This document shows, piece after piece, positions 1 to 6,200 of a stretch of DNA of 7,356 bases. Origin of the DNA: JAHFOW01 sp964370795 (GTDB lineage: Bacteria; Planctomycetota; Brocadiia; Brocadiales; Brocadiaceae); contig CAYJME010000172.1 in assembly GCA_964370795.1 (NCBI GenBank), positions 1 through 7,356 on the forward strand, read 5' to 3'. Numbering within the stretch: position 1 is the first letter of the stretch; every line of letters starts with the position of its first letter. The position numbers were made by a program, and so were the translations under genes. Below the pieces are notes generated by a model, which searched no databases, had not been told where the DNA came from, and was given only the letters and a program-made list of their open reading frames with translations.

Positions 1-48
1 CTCGAGCGCCGGCCGGGGCAACGCCCAAGATAAATTGGTTTTTCCGAC

Positions 49-77
49 TTGTAATTAGTGAAATTTATGACTAAAAT
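49..77 (+). promoter_or_regulatory. Candidate sigma70-type promoter
   Basis: TTGTAA (49-54) and TAAAAT (72-77) are separated by 17 bases. They match the -35 and -10 consensus at 4/6 and 5/6 positions. Transcription would start near 84-86, just before the inverted-repeat block at 92, giving a leader of about 195 nt. A second -10-like box, TATACT (234-239), lies nearer the gene but has only a poor -35 at usable spacing (TTGTCC 214-219, 14-base gap). The region is AT-rich, so chance matches are likely. The sigma factor preference of the host is unknown. Confidence 0.3.
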
Positions 78-91
78 AATAATCGTAGGAT

Positions 92-132
92 AACAGGTAA
101 AGATTCATTTTCACACCAATCTTGAACCTGTT
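92..132 (+). promoter_or_regulatory. Leader hairpin I (alternative pairing A)
   Basis: AACAGGT (92-98) is the exact reverse complement of ACCTGTT (126-132), and AAGATT (100-105) of AATCTT (118-123). Only A99 opposite GA (124-125) is unpaired, so the arms give 7 + 6 base pairs around a 12-base loop (106-117). Its 3' arm is shared with the larger hairpin 116-196, so the two cannot form together. There is no following U-run, so this is not an intrinsic terminator. As DNA it could equally be an inverted pair of protein-binding sites. Confidence 0.55.
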
Positions 133-196
133 CGAAGCAAGAGGTACTGCCAAGGTTCCTGGTAGAGGGGTAAGGGGCCGAACAGGCGCAGATTGG
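116..196 (+). promoter_or_regulatory. Leader hairpin II (alternative pairing B, mutually exclusive with I)
   Basis: CCAATCT (116-122) pairs perfectly with AGATTGG (190-196), and CCTGTTCG (127-134) pairs perfectly with CGAACAGG (179-186). They are separated by a small internal loop (TGAA 123-126 opposite CGC 187-189). The enclosed 44 bases contain a smaller stem TGCCA/TGGTA (148-152 with 160-164, one G-U pair) with a 7-base loop. The 3' arm repeats the 92-105 segment (AACAGG-NNN-AGATT). I do not recognise a known riboswitch class here. Confidence 0.5.
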
Positions 197-199
197 GCC

Positions 200-225
200 A
201 TGTCCGGATGGTCTTGTCCGTACAT
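200..225 (+). promoter_or_regulatory. Leader hairpin III
   Basis: ATGT (200-203) pairs with ACAT (222-225), and CGGA (205-208) with TCCG (217-220). One C/U mismatch (204/221) separates them, and the loop is 8 bases. It begins four bases after hairpin II and is followed by TAAAATCC rather than a T-run, so it does not look like an intrinsic terminator. It may be part of the same folded leader. Confidence 0.4.
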
Positions 226-264
226 TAAAATCCTATACTACTGAATTGAAACCCAATACAATTT

Positions 265-274
265 AGAAGGGGGG
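265..274 (+). promoter_or_regulatory. Ribosome binding site of the giant gene
   Basis: AGAAGGGGGG lies directly upstream of ATG 280. The AAGG/AGGGG core sits 5-9 bases from the start codon, a good Shine-Dalgarno match. No other ATG in this frame lies between the last upstream in-frame stop (TGA 247-249) and this one, which fixes the start. Confidence 0.85.
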
Positions 275-279
275 TAATC

Positions 280-3200
280 ATGTTCTGCTCTCATCTTCTC
301 AATGCTGTTCACTGGATCCTGGTTTTTCAACTCATCTTCCAACCCATCGTAACTACCTTACCACAACCTCGAAAAACGTTAGCACAGTCGATACAAATAC
401 CCTCAGCCAGCAGAACAGAAGCTGGCCAAAAGCCATTCCTCGCCGACAGCGCAGGAAGCGCATTGGCTCAACAGTTCCATCCCCTAGACAGCCCTACCCG
501 TAGCGCTCTCGCCAACCTCAGCCGGCTGCCGCTGTCCTTCATCCCCAACGCCGGGCAAACAAATCCCGCGGCGCGCTTTCTGGTCAAAAGCCTGGGCGGG
601 ACCCTTTTCTTTACGCCCACAGGGGTGGTGCTGTTATTGCCCAACCCCAAGAACGTTCTCAATCCGGATGCCCCGGGAGGAAGAGAAACCCGCTTGGACC
701 GGCTCCCTGCCAGTGCGGTGTGGATTCAATACCTGGATTCAAACCTGAGCGCACAATTGACCGGCGCCGATCCACTACCCGGTGAGGTGAACTACCTGAT
801 GGGCAATAACCCGAAAAAATGGATGACCCATCTGCCGACCTACGCGGGCGTCGACTATCACGAACTGTATGCCGGTATCGACCTGCGCTATGAGGGCCGC
901 GAGGGACATCTGAAGAGCGTGTACCGAGTGGCCCCGGGCGCCGATCCGGCAGCCATCCGCTGGCAGTACAAGGGCGCGACGGGGATCTCCATCGATGACG
1001 CAGGAAGCCTCGTTATCGCACTGCCAGCATCCGGCAACCCCACAGGCAGCACCACGCTCCTGGAAAAGGCACCGGTGTCCTGGCAAGATATCGGTGGAAC
1101 GTGGGTACCGGTTACCACTCGCTATGCTGTCGATGCCGATGGCCTGGTACACTTCGTCTTCCCAGAGGGTTACAATCCCAACCAGCCGCTGGTGATCGAC
1201 CCGGAGTTGAGCTACAGCACCTTCCTGGGAAGCAGCGGGTCGGAGATCGGCATGGCAATCGTGAGCGGGGCGGACGGCAGCGCCTACGTCACCGGTTCCA
1301 CCTCTTCCAGTGACTTCCCCACCGTCGGCCCGCTACAAGTCTACAGTGCCGGCGAAGACGTCTTCCTCGCCAAACTGAACCCGGCCGGGGACACCTTGTT
1401 GTTCAGCACCTTCTTGGGCGGATCGGGTGATGACAAGGGGCGGGGAATCGCGCTGGATACCCAGGAACGCATCGCACTGGTGGGCGAGACCGAGTCGAGC
1501 AACTTTCCGACCGTAGCAGCCTACGACAGTACCTATGCGGGAGGGACCTGCCCCTCCGGCCCTTGTGACGATGTATTTGTCGCCGCGCTGACCTCCGATG
1601 GAAGCGCGCTGCGTTACAGCACCTACCTGGGCAGCAACCAGGACGAAGAGGGCGAGGAGATCGCCGTAGACGCCAATGGCGTACTGCACCTGACTGGCTG
1701 GACCACGTCCAGCGGATTCCCCACCTGGAACGGCTTCGATACAACCTTCGGCGGCGGCACGTGCAGCGGCGAACCCTGCTCGGACGGCTTCCTGGTCAGT
1801 ATCGATCCATCCTTGAACGGGACGAGCTCGCTGCGCTATGGAACGTTCCTGGGCGGGAACAACATGGACAAGGCGGTCGACCTGGCATTGGATAGCGCCG
1901 GGGAGGTCCATCTGACCGGCTACACCCGCTCAAGCGACTACCCGGTCTTAACCCCCTGGCAAGCCTCCCGGGCAGGCAACCGCGATGCCTTCCTGACCAA
2001 AATCAACACCAGCCTGAGCGGCAGTGCTTCGCTGCGCTACAGTACCTTCCTGGGCGGGGCAGATGACGACCGCGGGGCAGGCGTAGCGGTGGACGCAGAG
2101 GGCCGGGTCTACCTGACCGGCCTGACCCGATCGGACAACTTTCCGCTGGCCAGCCCGCTGCAAGCAGCGCGCAGCGGAACGACGTGCGATGGGGCGCCGT
2201 GCAGCGACGCCTTCGTCAGCCATCTGGACCTGAGTAGCAACACGCTGCGCTACAGCACCTACCTGGGTGGGAGCCACGAGGACGAGGGTCTCGACATCGT
2301 GGTGGACGGCACGGGCAGTGCTTCCTTGATCGGCTACACCCGTTCCAGCGACTTCCCCGTGCAGGCTGCGCTGCAGCCGACCAAGGGAGCCGATAGCTGC
2401 GCCACCCCGCCCTGCGCGGATGCAATGGTCACCAAAGTTGACTCCGCGGGGCAGCTCGTTTATGCGACTTTTCTAGGAGGTAGTGCCGAAGATTATGGAG
2501 TAGCCATCTCCGCCAATGGAAGCGGCAGTGTCTACCTGACCGGTTACACCTTCTCGAGCGATTTTCCCACCACCACGGGGGCCTACGACTTGACTTTTAG
2601 CGGGATCAAGAGCGATACCTTTGTCGCCAAAATCACCACCGCCACTATCCCGTCCCCACTGCAAGACGCCACTTTAGAGCTGGCGCCCAGCGCTGCCGGG
2701 CCGAACGTGACTGGCACCGAGCAAGCCTTTACTTTGACCTTAAAAGACCATGCGGGGATGCCTTTGGCGGCCGTTACCCTCCAGATCGTTGTCACTGGGC
2801 CGAACACGCTGACCGCTACCGCCACTACTGACGCGAATGGTTTAGCGTCTTTCACCTATTCTGGCGCGGCCAATGGAACGGACTCCGTCCAGGCGACTGC
2901 AACAGATGACGCAGTGCAAATCGTATCGAATACCGCAACCGTTCAATGGGTCACCCCACTTGAAACGGTGACCACCTCCACCATCTGGGGGCGGTTCTTC
3001 CAAAGCGATAATACGGGTGTCTTTAACATCACGCCTTCCACCCTGCCGGTGTTTAGCCAGGCTTTCCCGTCGATCAACTTTAACCCGCCTTCGGGGACTG
3101 TGCCGGGCAACACCTCCGGGGTGAACGAATGGACCCGGCCGTTTACCAACGTCACCATGGATCTCACCAGTCAATATGCCGGAACGATCGTTGCCCAGGG

Positions 3201-6200
3201 CGACGGGTACCAGGCCGGGGTTGGGACGTTGAATGCTTTCAATGCCGTTTTTACCGGGCAGTTCACCATCGCCCAAGCTGGGGACGTTACCTACGATTTC
3301 TACTCAGATGACGGATTCATCTTTGGCGTTGGCAACCGAGCCACCCGGGTAAGCGGTGTCTATACCAATCCGCCCACATCGGGAATGACACCCTTCGAAA
3401 ATTATCCCGTCATGGGGTCAGTGAATGTCCCGACCTCGCCTGTCCGGAATAGCGTCACCGTGAACTTCCCCGAGCCAGGGGTGTACCCTTTCGAAATCGA
3501 TTACTCAGAATGTTGCGGCTGGCAGCAGGCTCTAACGCTGGCCGTCCGTGAAACCGGGTATGGCGTCACACCCACCGCGGCGCTGGTGATCAGCCCCAAC
3601 GCACAGCAGTCCCATTCTATCGGCCTGCAGCAGACTTTTACAATCACGGCTCTGGACGCATCCGGGGCGGCGCTGGGGAATATGCCTGTGCTGCTGCGAG
3701 TGCAGGGGATCAACTCGCAGGAAATTTTCGCCGTAACCGATGGAACCGGACAGGTCGCCATCTCCTACACCGGCAACTATCCAGGCGCGGATACCGTCCA
3801 AGCGGTCGCCTGGGCGCAGGGCAGTATCACTGCCTACTCCGCAGAAGTCGAAGTCAATTGGAGCCGCCCGACAAATCCGCCTCCGCTGCCACCGGATGTG
3901 CCACTCTCGGTGCCTGGCTGGCTGGGCAGCCCTGCTAACCAGAGCACCCTCACCGGTCTCGTCCCGATTAGCCTGGCCAGCGGGATCACACTGGCGAGCG
4001 GCACGCTGGATTACTGGCCGGCGGATCACCCGGAAGCCGCGAAACCCTTAGCGACGAACTTGAGCGGTTCCGGCACGCTGGCGACGCTCGATACCACTGT
4101 TCTGGCCAATGGATCATATATCATCCGTCTGCAAGGAACCAGCACCAGCGGGCAGCAAGTGAATAGCGGGATTCTGGTGACGGTTAACGGTGAGTACAAA
4201 CCCGGTCGTGTGCACTTCAGTATCACCGACTTTACTGTCCCGCTAGTGGGACTGCCCATCACGATTGGACGCACCTACGACAGTCTGGAAAAGGAGACCT
4301 CGGGCGACTTTGGCTATGGCTGGTCGCTGGCGATTGGCAATCCGAAAGTAGAGGTGGACCAGGCCAATAACGTCACGATTACCATGCCAAATGGCAAGCG
4401 CTCCACCTTCTACTTCAAACCCTATGCGCCCAGCCCGTGGTTTGGCTTCCTGCTGGTACCGAAATACCTCCCTGAGGCGGGCGTGTACGGCAGCCTCACC
4501 GCGGATGGATGCAGCCTGCTCACCATTTCGGGCGGCAGCACCTTCTGCTTCCCCGGGTCTACCTACCAGGCTACCAGCTTCACCTATACCGATCCGTACG
4601 GCCGCCAATACGACCTGGGGGCTGATGGCAGCCTGCATTCGGTTACCGATTTAAATGGCAACGTGCTGACCTTCTCAGCAGAAGGCCTCAACGGCAGTGT
4701 CGGCAATCTCGGCGTACAGTTCATCCGCGATGGTGAGGGACGCATAACCCAGATTATCGACCCCGAAGGGAATACTTACAATTATGGGTACGATGATCAG
4801 GGAGACCTGGCTACAGTCACCGCACCTGGAATGACTACTTCGCTGGTGTATCACTATGACTCTGGCCATTATTTCCTGGGCGCAGATGACCCGCGTGGCA
4901 ATCCGCTCATCGTTGACACCTATTATCCCGACGGCCGGCTTGAAAGCGAGACCGATGCGCTGGGGAATGTCTTTCACTACGTGTACGATATAAATACCCG
5001 CACCACCACGGTGACGAATCCGGACGGCGGTACGATCGTTTCCGTGTACGACGCGAACGGGAAACCGCTGCACCAGACGGATCCCATTGGCCAAACCACC
5101 AGTTACACATACGACGCGAACCGGAACCTACTCACACAGACCGATCCACTCGGGCACACCACCTCGTACACCTACGATGGCAACGGTAACCGGACCTCGT
5201 TTAAAAACGCGTTGAATCAGACCTATTCCACGACCTATAACCAGTACGGCGGGCCCGTCACCAAGACTGACGCATTGGGCAACACGCAAACAATTCATTA
5301 CGATGCCCGCTACCTGCCGACGAGTATCACCGATGAGCTTGGAACGATGGCATCCTTCACCTGGGATGACCACGGGAGCATTTTGACAAGCACGGACAGC
5401 AACGGGAAACTTACCAGCAACACTTACGATGCTTACGGCAACCTGATCAGCGAGACCGATCCACTCAATCACACCAGGGCTTATACCTATGATCTTCTCG
5501 GACGGCAAACCACCGCCACCGATGCATTGGGACAGACCACGTATATGGCGTACGACGCCCTGGGCCATCTGACGACCCTCACCGAACCTTTGGGCAAGGT
5601 CACGCAGTTTGAATACGACGCCAATGGAAATCAAACGGCGGTGGTGGACCCGCTTGGGAAGCGCACTACATACACCTACGACGCCGCCAACCATCAAACC
5701 CGAGTGGATTACCCGGACGGCAGCTTCGAGACGACCACGTATGATTGGCGCGGGAATGCCCTGACTCATACAGACGCCGCGGGCCACACAACCCGCAACC
5801 AGTACGATCTGGCCGGGCAGCTCACCAGCCTGACCGTGGCGGATGGAACGGCGGATGCTGGCACGACCAGCTTTGGCTACGATGCGGCGGGGCGCAAGAC
5901 CAGCCAGGCCGATCCATTGGGGCATACGACGTCCTATACCTATGATGATGCCGGCCGTTTGCTGGCGATTACCGACGCCCTGAATCATACAACCTCTTAT
6001 GCCTACGACGCCGCCGGACGGCGCACCTCGACCACCGCTGCGCAGAACCACACCACGCTCTATGCTTATGACGTACGCAACCGGCAAACGATTACCACCT
6101 TTGCGGATGGCACTACCACTACGCTAACGTATGACGGCAACGGGCAGAAATTGTCGCGTACCGATCAAAGCGGCAAGACCACCCTGCACAGCTACGATGA

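Larger units (their letters stand above)
1..279. other. Upstream intergenic region / leader of the giant gene
   Basis: No convincing gene lies here. The first ~28 bases are GC-rich, then the sequence becomes clearly more AT-rich than the downstream gene. Two plus-strand frames are open from the left edge, ending at TAG 56-58 and TAA 72-74. Either could be the C-terminal tail of an upstream gene, but neither has recognisable sequence. Short plus-strand frames exist (MTKIIIVG at 67-93; 14 codons at 200-244), as does a 56-codon minus-strand frame (225 down to 55). None has homology I recognise, and they overlap the inverted repeats described separately. The frame of the large gene has stops at 31, 91, 163, 226 and 247, so its coding region cannot extend upstream of 250. 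Confidence 0.75.

Noticed and set aside
1..6. CTCGAG at the very start as a cloning-site boundary
   Set aside because: A single 6-base palindrome at the window edge is weak evidence. Nothing else looks like vector.
67..93. Attenuator-type leader peptide MTKIIIVG ending at hairpin I
   Set aside because: There is no Shine-Dalgarno sequence, and it would lie upstream of the predicted transcription start. It is only viable if the real promoter is further upstream.
92..196. Known riboswitch such as a c-di-GMP (GEMM) aptamer or a MITE
   Set aside because: The conserved GEMM core bases are not visible, and there are no target-site duplications or matching terminal repeats to define a transposable element.
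55..225. Possible divergent 56-codon minus-strand gene with a weak AGGA upstream
   Set aside because: It overlaps the inverted-repeat block, has no recognisable product and no compositional support. The frame is short enough to be open by chance.
200..225. Intrinsic terminator
   Set aside because: The hairpin is not followed by a T-run on either strand and is AT/GC mixed, so it is not a convincing rho-independent terminator.
1333..1911. Minus-strand open frame (192 codons), with a similar one at 1948-2277
   Set aside because: Both are antisense to SBBP blades with periodic composition (repeated AQ-G/VDG stretches), which is the shadow of the plus-strand repeat.
5128..6087. Long open frame on the minus strand (319 codons)
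   Set aside because: It lies wholly antisense to the YD array. The repeated Y-D/D-P-L-G codons keep the antisense frame free of stops, and its translation is low-information and matches no family.
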